A DNA stretch of 51,042 nt from contig DWWH01000030.1 of NCBI GenBank assembly GCA_019119815.1, forward strand, positions 1 to 51,042. The letters are read 5' to 3'. Position numbers and translations under genes: made by a program. Of the stretch, positions 43,631 to 51,042 are shown one piece after another. The notes beneath the pieces were generated by a model that was not told the origin of the DNA, did no database searches, and was given only the letters and a program-made list of their open reading frames with translations. The stretch comes from Candidatus Eisenbergiella intestinipullorum. Lineage in GTDB: Bacteria > Bacillota > Clostridia > Lachnospirales > Lachnospiraceae. Numbering within the stretch: position 1 is the first letter of the stretch; the number at the start of each line of letters is the position of its first letter.

Positions 43631-44335
43631 ATGAATCTCGCGGACGGAATTCAGCGGTTAAGAAAAAGCAGGGGAATCTCCCAGGAGGAGCTGGCGGACA
43701 GAATCGGGGTTTCCCGGCAGGCCGTTTCCAAATGGGAAAGCGGACAGACTTCGCCCGATCTGGAAAAGATCGTTCTCTTGAGCGACTGTTTTGAAGTGAC
43801 GACAGATTATCTTCTCAAGGGAGTTTCGCCGGGGCAGCCTGCGCCAACCCGGGCAGAACAGACCCGGGCTGGACAGGATCAGAATGCTCCGGATCAGACT
43901 GCCCCGGCTCAAATCGCTTCGGCCCGGGCTGTGCCGGACGTGCGGATTTTCGTCATGGCGGGAAGCGCTGTCAATTTCACCGGCCTGATTGCGGCCGTGA
44001 TGATCTGGTACGAAAGACAGACCGCGGCTGCCACGGCAGCGGGACTGATCCTGATGGTGGCAGGCTGTGTGGTTTGCAGGATCGGAATGCTTAAGGCGGA
44101 TGGCGGGGCAAAGGGAAGGGCGAAGAAAACCTTCTGGTCGGTAAACGTCTGGATCCTTCCCTTTATTCCGCTTTCCATGATCTATAACAATTTATTTGGC
44201 GGATTCAGAACGGCGCCCTATCCCGTTTTGACCGGACCCATTTCAGGATTCGTGGGGTTTGCGCTGTTCTGGATGATTTATATCGGAATCGGAACGGCAA
44301 CAGAGCTGGCTCTGCATGGGAGTAGAAAGGGCTGA
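43631..44335 (+). CDS. XRE-family regulator with C-terminal membrane helices
   Basis: ATG 43631 (AAGGAAGG upstream) gives 234 residues; an ATG at 43559 would add 24 without homology. Residues 1-65 form an XRE HTH ([42 protein letters not shown]). A low-complexity linker of Ala, Gln, Thr and Pro follows (about 72-108). Then come three to four hydrophobic helices ([73 protein letters not shown]). Such membrane-tethered repressors are common in Clostridia and may sense envelope stress. Target genes unknown. Confidence 0.9.
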   Translation: MNLADGIQRLRKSRGISQEELADRIGVSRQAVSKWESGQTSPDLEKIVLLSDCFEVTTDYLLKGVSPGQPAPTRAEQTRAGQDQNAPDQTAPAQIASARAVPDVRIFVMAGSAVNFTGLIAAVMIWYERQTAAATAAGLILMVAGCVVCRIGMLKADGGAKGRAKKTFWSVNVWILPFIPLSMIYNNLFGGFRTAPYPVLTGPISGFVGFALFWMIYIGIGTATELALHGSRKG

Positions 44336-44368
44336 AAGGTGCATTTCACCCGCAAGATGATAGAAGCG

Positions 44369-44396
44369 GTCCGCCTTCCGTTTCCGGGAGGCGGAC
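44369..44396. other. Hairpin between convergent regulator and surface-protein genes
   Basis: GTCCGCCT and AGGCGGAC form an exact eight-base stem with a 12-base loop. No T tract follows on either strand, so it is at best a weak terminator. A second imperfect hairpin lies at about 44456-44478. Confidence 0.45.
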
Positions 44397-44481
44397 AAAA
44401 TGGAGAAACATGTAGGGTACAGTGACGGATATGCCGTACCAGCCGCAGAACAGACCTGACAGAAAAGATCCTGTCGGGAAT

Positions 44482-47400
44482 CTACCTGTTTCTCATCGTC
44501 AGAAGGACGGCGATGAGGATGAGTACCAGGATCAGCAGAGCGGCAGAAGCGATAAGGACGATCCTGGTCGTCGGACTTTTCTGTGCCTGTGTGACTTGGA
44601 CGGTATCGAGCGGCTCTGTGTGACCGGACTGTGCTTCCGAAGAAGCGGGAGGTACGCTTCCTTCCGGTTCCGCGGCGGTTTCCGTTTCCGAAGGGCCGGA
44701 TTCTCCGTCTTCAGCCCCCGTGTTTTTGGCCCCGCCTTCTGACCGGCTTCCAGACTGCCCGCTCTGCGGAGAGGAACCTTCCGTTTTGATTCCCATGGAT
44801 TCCGGTGTCGGCGTATAATCGGGCGAGGGCTGAACCGGTGCTGTGATCTGCGGCTTTGTATCCGTGGAAGGCAGCGGCTGAGTGAGGGCGGCGTTGATCG
44901 TCTGATACAGCTTGCTCAGATAGGAAAGCGGATAGTAGACGCGGCCTTCTTCTCTGGCCAGAGCGGTCAGCGCGGGAATGATAACCGGATCACCGCCGTC
45001 CCAGCGCACGATCAGAGCTGCATGGGGATTTTTCCTCAGCGCATCCATGACATTTTCCGGCATCCGATCATAGGTCACTGCGTTCACATTGACGGTCTCT
45101 CCTGCCTTTGCCTTCTGGATCAGTGCGCGCACCTCTTCCCAGAATTCTTTTTCGTAATCCGGTACATAGGTCTCGTCGTCATCCTCGTGATGATCATCAG
45201 AGGATCCGCCGCCGGAAGAGCCGGCCGGCTGGGAGTCGGAAGAAGATCCGGATTCCGGAGCGGAAGAGGATTCTGTTTCCGGAACGGAGGAGGAACCTGT
45301 TTCGGAAGCCGGAATGGATTCCGTTTCGGATGAAGGTTCTGTCCCGGAAATGGACTCCGTCTCCGTTTCGGAAGGCGTTTCTGTTTCTGCTTGCTTATCT
45401 TCATATAATAAAGCAAAAACGGCAGGATAAGAAGAAGCCTTCACAGTAAGCGCTGTTTCTGTTTCCTTTGCTGTCTTCAGCAGCTCTGTCTGAGGCTTTC
45501 CGGAAGAACGATCCTTCAGGACTCCAATGCGGAAAGTGCGCACGTAACCCTCAGCCGGCTTCCCACCCTTATCGAGAGAAAACTGAAGGGTCAGCGGTAC
45601 ATCTGCTGAGGCGCGGGTTTTTTGCGGATCATTTCCGGAAACGGTTTTGGTTATTTCAATGCGGCAGCAGCCGGCCAGACCGGAATTTTCAAGCAGGGCC
45701 AGCAGGGCTTCTTTTTCATTCTTCTGCAGCTTTTCCGGAGCGATCTTCAAAGAGAAGGAAACCAGCCTGTCCGTTCCATCCAGAAGTCTCTGTGCGTCTT
45801 CCTGTGTGAACAGAGAAAGCAGAGCATATGAGTCCGCGACGGACACAAAATCCGTGAGCGTTTCATCCGTGTCCACATTCAGCCTGATACAGGGAAGATA
45901 GACCAGATTTTTGTAATAGGTCTGAAGTGTTTTCCCGCTCAACAGATTTTTGCCGTTTTCCGACAGCGCCTGATAGTGGATCCAGGCATTCAGATAGGCT
46001 TTTTCGGTTCCTTCGCTGCACTCCCCTTCTTTGTCCAGAGAAGGAAGATTTTCAAACAGAGCCTGAAGCTCTTTTTGCGTCATCCTGCGGAAAGAGACGG
46101 AGAGGCGATCAGAAGCTGAGAGATCTTCAGATTTTAGAATACAGCTGTTATTTTTGACCCGGGAGGTAATATCTTTGCCGTTCAGCAGCACCTGATCCAG
46201 AAGAAAACCGGGATCAGGAGAAAAGCGCAGAGAGATTTCGCGTTCTCCGTCTTCGGAACCGGATTCCGTCATTTCCACATTGCCGCCGGTAATCTGATCG
46301 GGAAGTTCGGGCATGCCGGAGGCATCCTCCGGCGTTTCGGAGGAAGCGTCCGTTTCGGAAGGCCTTTCTGCTTCGGAGGAAGTTTCCGTTTCAGAAGGCT
46401 TAGTTGCTTCGGAGGAAGTTTCCGTTTCGGAAGGTTTTGCTGCTTCGGAGGATGCCTCCGTTTCGGAAGGCTTAGTTGCTTCGGGGGAAGTTCCCGTTTC
46501 GGAAGGCTTAGTTGCCTCGGAGGAAGCGTCCGTTTCGGAAGGCCTTTCTGTTTCGGAGGAAGCGTCCGTTTCGGAAGGCTTTGCTGCTTCGGAGGAGGTT
46601 TCCGTTTCGGGAGATTCCGGCTCGGTAAGCTGCACGCTCCAGGTATGAGATTTTTCTGCCAGAACGGAAATCGTTCCGTCCGCTTTTTGCATCCGGGCCT
46701 CTACCGTGACGCTGACGGACAGGCTGCAGGCTTTGGTAAAGGACAGAGAGGACAGATCATAGCCCGTTTTTTCCTTATGCTGTCCGTTTTCCTCCCAGGA
46801 CCAGGTATAATGGAAACGAACGCTGTCTTCTCCGGCAAAGTCTCCGCTGACACTGAGCGGATGCTTTGCAGTGACGGACAGGGTATGCTGCTTTCCGTCG
46901 CAGGCCGCATCAATATCCGGGCTAAAACGGATCTCGGGCTGAGCGACCGTCCTGACGGCATAAAGCCTGCTTCCGGTCACAGGAGAATCCACAGTAACGC
47001 CGGCAGCATCCGGATCGGAAGGATCGAAGACCCAGCGGCAGGAAGAATAGCCTTCTCCCGCCGGGATCTCGGGAAGCTTCCGGGCGGGATCCTTCTGCCA
47101 GACGCCGCTGCTGTCCCTGGAATAATTCAGAGGAAGCTGATACAGCACATCCCACTGCGTCCGGCTGCCGTCTGCGTTCTGAAGAGTGATGCGGAGCGGA
47201 TAACCGGCCTTCTTCCAGTCCGGCGTGATTTTTTCTGATGAGAACCGGTCAAACAGAGCCTGATCGGGAAATACCAGGACAGAATCGGAGTCAAAGGCCG
47301 AAGCTCCGCAGAAGGAGAGCGATTTTGGAAGGTAGACAGTCGAAAAGCCGGTTCCGGAAAAAGCGCCTGCTCCGATTTTGGTAACGGTTTCTGGCAGGGT

Positions 47401-47832
47401 GAGTACACCGGTGAGAAAGCTGCAGCCGGCAAAAGCATCCGGACCGATCTCGGTCACTGGAATATTATTAATTTGAGAAGGAATGGTGAGCTGTATGCGG
47501 GTTCCGGACTGCTTCAGGCTTTCCAGACGGGTCTTGGTGAAACCGGAAAGAACGCCGTCCTGAAACCGGAAAACAGAGGACGTTTCTGCGTCCTGGGACC
47601 CGGAAGAAGGATCCGGATGAGACTCTGCCGCATCGGAAGAGGCAGACGGATCTTCCGATGCAGAGGCAGTCTCTGTTTCGGAAGCTTCCGGCGCGCTGCT
47701 TTCTTCGGCCGGAAAGGAACCGGAAGGACCTGCTGCAAATGCACGCATGCCGCCTGCAGAAAAGGCGAGCACGGTCAGAGCTGCCAGAAGCGGCAGGAAA
47801 ATGATGAAACGCTGAGTGCTTCTGTTCGTCAT
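44482..47832 (-). CDS. Large secreted LRR_5-containing surface protein with 12-residue repeats and C-terminal anchor
   Basis: This 1116-residue protein has a signal peptide (FIIFLPLLAALTVLAFSAGGMRAFA), a Ser/Glu/Ala-rich linker, and a BspA-type LRR_5 segment (IPVTEIGPDAFAGCSFLTGVLTLPETVTKIGAGAFSG). Seven 12-residue repeats (SSEATKPSETET type, about 412-496) follow, then folded regions with bacterial Ig-like character, more Ser/Glu linkers (EDDDETY), and a final transmembrane helix (IVLIASAALLILVLILIAVLL) with MRNR tail. No LPxTG motif, so it is membrane-anchored by the helix. Ribosome site GGGAGG. Adhesion or glycan contact is likely by family. Confidence 0.88.
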   Translation of the reverse strand: MTNRSTQRFIIFLPLLAALTVLAFSAGGMRAFAAGPSGSFPAEESSAPEASETETASASEDPSASSDAAESHPDPSSGSQDAETSSVFRFQDGVLSGFTKTRLESLKQSGTRIQLTIPSQINNIPVTEIGPDAFAGCSFLTGVLTLPETVTKIGAGAFSGTGFSTVYLPKSLSFCGASAFDSDSVLVFPDQALFDRFSSEKITPDWKKAGYPLRITLQNADGSRTQWDVLYQLPLNYSRDSSGVWQKDPARKLPEIPAGEGYSSCRWVFDPSDPDAAGVTVDSPVTGSRLYAVRTVAQPEIRFSPDIDAACDGKQHTLSVTAKHPLSVSGDFAGEDSVRFHYTWSWEENGQHKEKTGYDLSSLSFTKACSLSVSVTVEARMQKADGTISVLAEKSHTWSVQLTEPESPETETSSEAAKPSETDASSETERPSETDASSEATKPSETGTSPEATKPSETEASSEAAKPSETETSSEATKPSETETSSEAERPSETDASSETPEDASGMPELPDQITGGNVEMTESGSEDGEREISLRFSPDPGFLLDQVLLNGKDITSRVKNNSCILKSEDLSASDRLSVSFRRMTQKELQALFENLPSLDKEGECSEGTEKAYLNAWIHYQALSENGKNLLSGKTLQTYYKNLVYLPCIRLNVDTDETLTDFVSVADSYALLSLFTQEDAQRLLDGTDRLVSFSLKIAPEKLQKNEKEALLALLENSGLAGCCRIEITKTVSGNDPQKTRASADVPLTLQFSLDKGGKPAEGYVRTFRIGVLKDRSSGKPQTELLKTAKETETALTVKASSYPAVFALLYEDKQAETETPSETETESISGTEPSSETESIPASETGSSSVPETESSSAPESGSSSDSQPAGSSGGGSSDDHHEDDDETYVPDYEKEFWEEVRALIQKAKAGETVNVNAVTYDRMPENVMDALRKNPHAALIVRWDGGDPVIIPALTALAREEGRVYYPLSYLSKLYQTINAALTQPLPSTDTKPQITAPVQPSPDYTPTPESMGIKTEGSSPQSGQSGSRSEGGAKNTGAEDGESGPSETETAAEPEGSVPPASSEAQSGHTEPLDTVQVTQAQKSPTTRIVLIASAALLILVLILIAVLLTMRNR
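46346..46597 (-). repeat. Seven tandem 36-bp repeats within the surface-protein gene
   Basis: Seven consecutive 36-base units encode SSExxKPSETxx-type 12-residue repeats. Units differ mostly at two or three codons. The copy number of such in-frame repeats can change by slippage or recombination. Confidence 0.9.
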
Positions 47833-47873
47833 ATAAACGCCTCCCTTTTTTGAAAAAATCCCTTTCTATCTGT

Positions 47874-47902
47874 ATTATGAAATATCCCAAAAGGAAAAAC
47901 AA
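47874..47902 (-). promoter_or_regulatory. Promoter of the surface-protein gene
   Basis: On the minus strand TTGTTT (47902-47897), 17 bases and CATAAT (47879-47874), about 40 bases before the start codon. Confidence 0.6.
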
Positions 47903-48093
47903 GGAAGAAAATCTTAAGATTACAGCATCCGGTCCGCTGCTGTTCGGGCCGGAACCCGCCGGACGGCATCTGCATGTAGGCCTTCCGGAAAAGCCGGGAC
48001 AGGCATTCTCCCGGAAAGGTACTTTTTTTCCGGCTCCTGCTGTGGTATGATGAAACAACAGATGCCGCAGGAAGCGGCCAGAGGAGGGACCCT

Positions 48094-48840
48094 TTGCGGC
48101 AGATGAAAGGTTGGATGAAAATGAAGGATGAGGACAAGAAGATTTCTGTAGAAATGAGCAATACAGATGGGCAGGAAAACCTGACGGGCCATTTCCTGGA
48201 GTCGGAGAATCCGGAAAAGCTTCTGGAAGGTGCCCAGCCCTTTATGGAGCTGATGAGCCGCTATCGCTGTGCCATGATGGAGGTAGAAACCAAGCTGAGG
48301 GTGCTGGATGAGGAATTTTCCCTTGCTTATGACAGAAATCCCTTTGAAACCATTAAGAGTCGGCTGAAAAGGCCGGTCAGCATCATAGAAAAAATGAAAC
48401 GCAAGGGCTGTCCGCTGACTGTGGAGGAGATCGAAAAGCAGCTGAACGACATCGCGGGGATCCGTGTGATCTGCTCCTTCCTTGATGACATTTATACTCT
48501 GGCGGATATGCTGGTGGGACAGGATGACATCCGGCTTCTGGAGAAAAAGGACTATATCATCGCTCCTAAGCCGAACGGATACCGGAGCCTGCATTTGATC
48601 CTGGAGGTGCCCATTTTTCTTTCTCACAGCAAACAGTATATGAAGGTGGAGGTGCAGTTCCGGACCATAGCCATGGATTTCTGGGCCAGCCTTGACCATA
48701 AGCTGAAGTATAAAAAGGATGTCCAGGAGCCGGAACGGATTGCAGAGCAGCTGAGGGAATGCGCGGACATCATCAGCAGCATGGATGAACGCATGCAGCA
48801 GATCCGGGACCAGATTGAAAAGGGAAAGAGGGAAGACTGA
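48094..48840 (+). CDS. relQ: Small alarmone synthetase, RelQ type
   Basis: TTG 48094 lies six bases after GGAGG and gives 248 residues; ATG 48103 is a possible alternative at less favourable spacing. The protein contains a complete synthetase domain: FMELMSRYRCAMMEVETKLRVLDEEF, NPFETIKSRLKRPVSIIEKMKRKG, NDIAGIRVICSFLDDIYTLADML, and APKPNGYRSLHLILEVPIF with VEVQFRTIAMDFWASLDHKLKYKK. No hydrolase, TGS or ACT domain. RelQ proteins make (p)ppGpp from ATP and GTP or GDP and are often tetramers. The stop overlaps the HD-hydrolase start. Confidence 0.93.
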   Translation: MRQMKGWMKMKDEDKKISVEMSNTDGQENLTGHFLESENPEKLLEGAQPFMELMSRYRCAMMEVETKLRVLDEEFSLAYDRNPFETIKSRLKRPVSIIEKMKRKGCPLTVEEIEKQLNDIAGIRVICSFLDDIYTLADMLVGQDDIRLLEKKDYIIAPKPNGYRSLHLILEVPIFLSHSKQYMKVEVQFRTIAMDFWASLDHKLKYKKDVQEPERIAEQLRECADIISSMDERMQQIRDQIEKGKRED

Positions 48841-49922
48841 TGGGAATGGAGAAAAGGATTACGCCTCTGATACGGATCTATCATGAAGAGCTGCCGGAAC
48901 CGCTGCTTTCTCTGTATGCAACATATCCGCTGCGCAGGCTGGCGGATGTGGGCATGCACTGCGGATGCGAATACAGCGCCTTTTTGCGGTTTCGCTTTCT
49001 TCCCATGTCGGAGTACGCGGAGAATTATACCAGAGATCTGCACAGTCTGGGAGCCGCGCTGATCGTCCTGCACTTTACGGGAGACCTCAAACAGAGCATA
49101 GCCGGACTCCTGCACGATATTGCAACGCCCGTGTTCGCCCATGTGGTGGATTTCATGAAGGGAGATCATATTCACCAGGAGGCTACGGAAGAAGCCACGC
49201 GGGAGATGATCGAGTCCTCCCCGGAGATCCTGGCGGTCCTGAAAAACTGTGGCCTGACACTGGAAGACGTGGAGGATTACCACCGCTATCCCATCGCGGA
49301 CAATCCATCACCCGGGCTGTCTTCGGACCGGCTGGAATACACGCTGGGAAATTTCCTGTGCGGCAGAAGGAAAAGTCTGGAGGAAATCCGCGCGCTCTAT
49401 CGGAAGCTGTGCTGCGCTGAAAATGAAGAAGGAGAACCGGAGCTTTCCTTCCTCTCTGCAGAAGCGGCAGAGGAATTTGCCCTCGGCGCGCTGGAAAACG
49501 CCCGCGTATACATCGCGGATGAGGACCGCTTCTGCATGCAGTATCTGGCCGACCTTCTGAAAAAGAGTCTGGAATGGGGCGTGCTGAAGCCGGAGGAGCT
49601 GTATGGAACGGAAACGCAGGTGATCAGCCGTCTGCTGACCGATGAAAGAAGCGCTGCGCTTTGGAAGGAATACCGGAACCTTTCCCGGATCGCCGTTTCA
49701 AAGGAACGGCCAGAGGACTGCTACAGCGTCCGTGTACCCTCCAAGCTGCGCTGGATCGATCCCCTTTTCCTGCAAGGGGAAAAAACCATCCGTATCAGCA
49801 AAGTCAGCCGGGCTGTCAGAGAGGGGATCGAAAAGCTGCGCCATACAGATTTTGATACCTGGCTTTTTGTGCCGCGGGGAGCACAGGCTGCGGCGCGTTT
49901 TCTTCGGGAACCCGAAAATTGA
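48840..49922 (+). CDS. HD-superfamily phosphohydrolase (SAMHD1/COG1078-like)
   Basis: This 360-residue protein has metal ligands of the HD superfamily: H68 in RDLHSLGAA, H92-D93 in GLLHDIATPVFAH and D163 in SSDRLEYTL. The spacing matches COG1078/SAMHD1-like enzymes, where the second motif is usually HDIGHGPFSH; here it is HDIATPVFAH, a divergent form. The family cleaves phosphate from nucleotides such as dNTPs. The start overlaps the RelQ stop (TGATG at 48838-48842), so translation is coupled. An alarmone or purine nucleotide substrate is inference. Confidence 0.88.
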   Translation: MGMEKRITPLIRIYHEELPEPLLSLYATYPLRRLADVGMHCGCEYSAFLRFRFLPMSEYAENYTRDLHSLGAALIVLHFTGDLKQSIAGLLHDIATPVFAHVVDFMKGDHIHQEATEEATREMIESSPEILAVLKNCGLTLEDVEDYHRYPIADNPSPGLSSDRLEYTLGNFLCGRRKSLEEIRALYRKLCCAENEEGEPELSFLSAEAAEEFALGALENARVYIADEDRFCMQYLADLLKKSLEWGVLKPEELYGTETQVISRLLTDERSAALWKEYRNLSRIAVSKERPEDCYSVRVPSKLRWIDPLFLQGEKTIRISKVSRAVREGIEKLRHTDFDTWLFVPRGAQAAARFLREPEN

Positions 49923-49994
49923 TGACTGCAGACGCCGGATCGGAAATCCGGCACGCATTCCCCGGCGCAGAAACACTTCAGTACGGAGGCGGAA

Positions 49995-50588
49995 ATGGAA
50001 ACGAAAATAATGAGGCTGGCACGTCCGGAGGATGCCCGGGCTGTCCTGGAGATTTATGCTCCCTATATCAGAAATACCAATATCACCTTTGAATACGAGG
50101 TTCCGTCTGTCGACGAATTCCGGAAGCGGATGGAAGGAATCATGGAGAGCTATCCCTACCTGATCTGCGAGATCGATGGGATGACAGCGGGATATGCCTA
50201 TGCTCACCGCTACAAGGAGCGGGCGGCCTACCAGTGGGACGCGGAGCTTTCCGTTTATCTGAAGGAGGGCTATGAGCGCAGGGGGATTGGCTGCGCCTTC
50301 TATACTGCCCTGATGGAGATCCTGAAAGAACAGAATGTCCGGAATGTCTATGGTATCGTCACCAGCCCCAATCCGCCCAGCGAGGCGCTGCATGCCGCTA
50401 TGGGATTCCGGCTGTTCGGCGTTTCCAGGAAGACCGGCTACAAGCTGGGAAAATGGATCGACGTATCCGGTTTTGAGCGGCCGATCGGCGATCCGGACGC
50501 TCCGCCCGGTGAGCTTCTTACGGTGCATCAGGTGCCGGAGCAGCGGATCGCCCGGATTCTGGAGAAGGCGGCGGGAATGATCCGATGA
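49995..50588 (+). CDS. GNAT-family N-acetyltransferase (phosphinothricin-type)
   Basis: This 197-residue enzyme is a GNAT acetyltransferase: IMRLARPEDARAVLEIYAPYIRNTNITFEYEVPS matches the N-terminus of phosphinothricin/MddA-type members, followed by YAYAHRYKERAAYQWDAELSVYL and the acetyl-CoA loop RRGIGCAFYTALME. NVYGIVTSPNPPSEALHAAMGFRLFG forms the C-terminal half. GGAGG lies five bases before the ATG. Substrates are probably amino-acid-like amines. It follows the HD gene by 72 bases and may be in the same operon. Confidence 0.9.
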   Translation: METKIMRLARPEDARAVLEIYAPYIRNTNITFEYEVPSVDEFRKRMEGIMESYPYLICEIDGMTAGYAYAHRYKERAAYQWDAELSVYLKEGYERRGIGCAFYTALMEILKEQNVRNVYGIVTSPNPPSEALHAAMGFRLFGVSRKTGYKLGKWIDVSGFERPIGDPDAPPGELLTVHQVPEQRIARILEKAAGMIR

Positions 50589-50716
50589 CAGACGGACGCA
50601 GAGGCTGCGCGGCAGATGCGCACATTTTTCAATCCGTATGAAAAGTTTGGGGAACAGCGGAGCGGAAATAAAAAAAGCCGCCTGTATTCCCGCTGTATTC
50701 CCCTCGCTGATAAAGC

Positions 50717-50753
50717 AAAAAAAGAAGAAGCCCCGTATTTACCGGACTTCTTC
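50717..50753 (-). terminator. Terminator of the tRNA cluster
   Basis: On the minus strand GAAGAAG, a 16-base loop with internal pairing, and CTTCTTC form a stem followed by TTTTTTT (50723-50717), just after the tRNA-Gly gene. Confidence 0.8.
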
Positions 50754-50765
50754 CTTAAATCAGAG

Positions 50766-50838
50766 AGCGATAGACGGGGCTCGAACCCGCGGTCTCGACC
50801 TTGGCAAGGTCGCGCGTTACCAACTACGCCACTATCGC
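50766..50838 (-). tRNA. tRNA-Gly (GCC)
   Basis: The minus strand gives acceptor GCGATAG/CTATCGC, anticodon stem CGACC/GGTCG with loop TTGCCAA (anticodon GCC), and T arm with GGTTCGAGCCC. The discriminator is T, as usual for Gly. No CCA is encoded. Confidence 0.95.
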
Positions 50839-50873
50839 ATATAAAATTGAATAAATGCATTTGCTGCATTCAG

Positions 50874-50944
50874 AGCGGGTGATGGGAATCGAACCCACGT
50901 ATCCAGCTTGGAAGGCTGGTGTTCTACCATTGAACTACACCCGC
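50874..50944 (-). tRNA. tRNA-Gly (TCC)
   Basis: Acceptor GCGGGTG/CACCCGC, D arm with AGTTCAATGGTAGA, anticodon stem CCAGC/GCTGG with loop CTTCCAA (anticodon TCC), and T arm TGGGTTCGATTCCCA. No CCA is encoded. It lies 35 bases from the tRNA-Gly(GCC). Confidence 0.95.
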
Positions 50945-50991
50945 AGGAACAGATCAGATCCTGATCTTACTGCTGACGCCCTTTGCCGGAA

Positions 50992-51042
50992 TGCCCAGAA
51001 CCGGAATCGAACCAGTGACACGAGGATTTTCAGTCCTCTGCT
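50992..51042 (-). tRNA. tRNA-Phe (GAA), partial
   Basis: The 3' part is visible: anticodon stem GAGGA/TCCTC with loop CTGAAAA (anticodon GAA), variable GTGTC, T arm with GGTTCGATTCC and the acceptor strand TCTGGGC. The 5' part lies beyond the window. Confidence 0.9.

Noticed and set aside
46346..46597. A 36-bp tandem repeat array resembling CRISPR repeats in length
   Set aside because: Units follow each other without spacers and encode an in-frame 12-residue repeat.

Overview
The window looks like a chromosomal segment of an anaerobic, spore-forming member of the Clostridia, most likely a Lachnospiraceae-type gut bacterium. The clues are spore-maturation genes (spmA/spmB), CIRCE-controlled small heat-shock genes, a Firmicutes-type LexA box before a Y-family polymerase/YolD pair, AGGAGG ribosome sites, moderately high GC, and many carbohydrate and surface functions. 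There is no rRNA, CRISPR array, intact IS element or prophage. The window ends in a tRNA cluster (two Gly isoacceptors and a partial Phe).

Layout. 1-1005: end of a YkvI-like membrane protein and an internally deleted alanine/sodium symporter. 1-8.3 kb: three Hsp20 genes under two related CIRCE promoters, with a Fic protein framed by 54-bp direct repeats, a GDPD phosphodiesterase, divergent spmA/spmB and an HTH-aminotransferase fusion lying between them. 8.4-14.8 kb: an NSS transporter, then an operon of a membrane-anchored Mrr-like nuclease, ABC ATPase, giant coiled-coil FtsX permease and MarR regulator. 14.9-17.7 kb: a DUF885 protein, then a decayed zone with a TOTE-like helicase remnant, an Rpn-type nuclease remnant and an array of perfect hairpins. 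17.85-25.94 kb: a complete type II Wadjet (jetABCD) anti-plasmid operon. 26.1-32.8 kb: two lipoproteins and a carbohydrate-type ABC importer operon with a structured leader. 33.0-36.4 kb: a MarR-DUF6544 operon and the SOS polymerase/YolD pair. 36.5-43.2 kb: a GH78-like glycosidase, YccF, a DUF2007-like protein, an SPFH/zinc-ribbon protein, a sulfatase and a P-loop kinase. 43.2-50.6 kb: an XRE membrane regulator, a large repeat-bearing surface protein, a RelQ alarmone synthetase coupled to an HD hydrolase, and a GNAT acetyltransferase.

How the genes work together. Wadjet is the clear defence system: an SMC-like motor complex (JetABC) with a Toprim nuclease (JetD) that cleaves circular plasmids. 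It sits directly beside decayed mobile or conflict genes. The heat-shock genes share one promoter design. The glycosidase, sulfatase and sugar-type ABC importer point to glycan use, but nothing in the sequence fixes their substrates.

No system here is clearly new. The best leads for undescribed biology are the regulatory architectures: the TTGAACTT array before the HTH-aminotransferase, the repeats and 35-bp palindrome around fic, the hairpin arrays, and the RelQ-HD and nuclease-ABC couplings. All family assignments were made by reading the sequence, without database searches.
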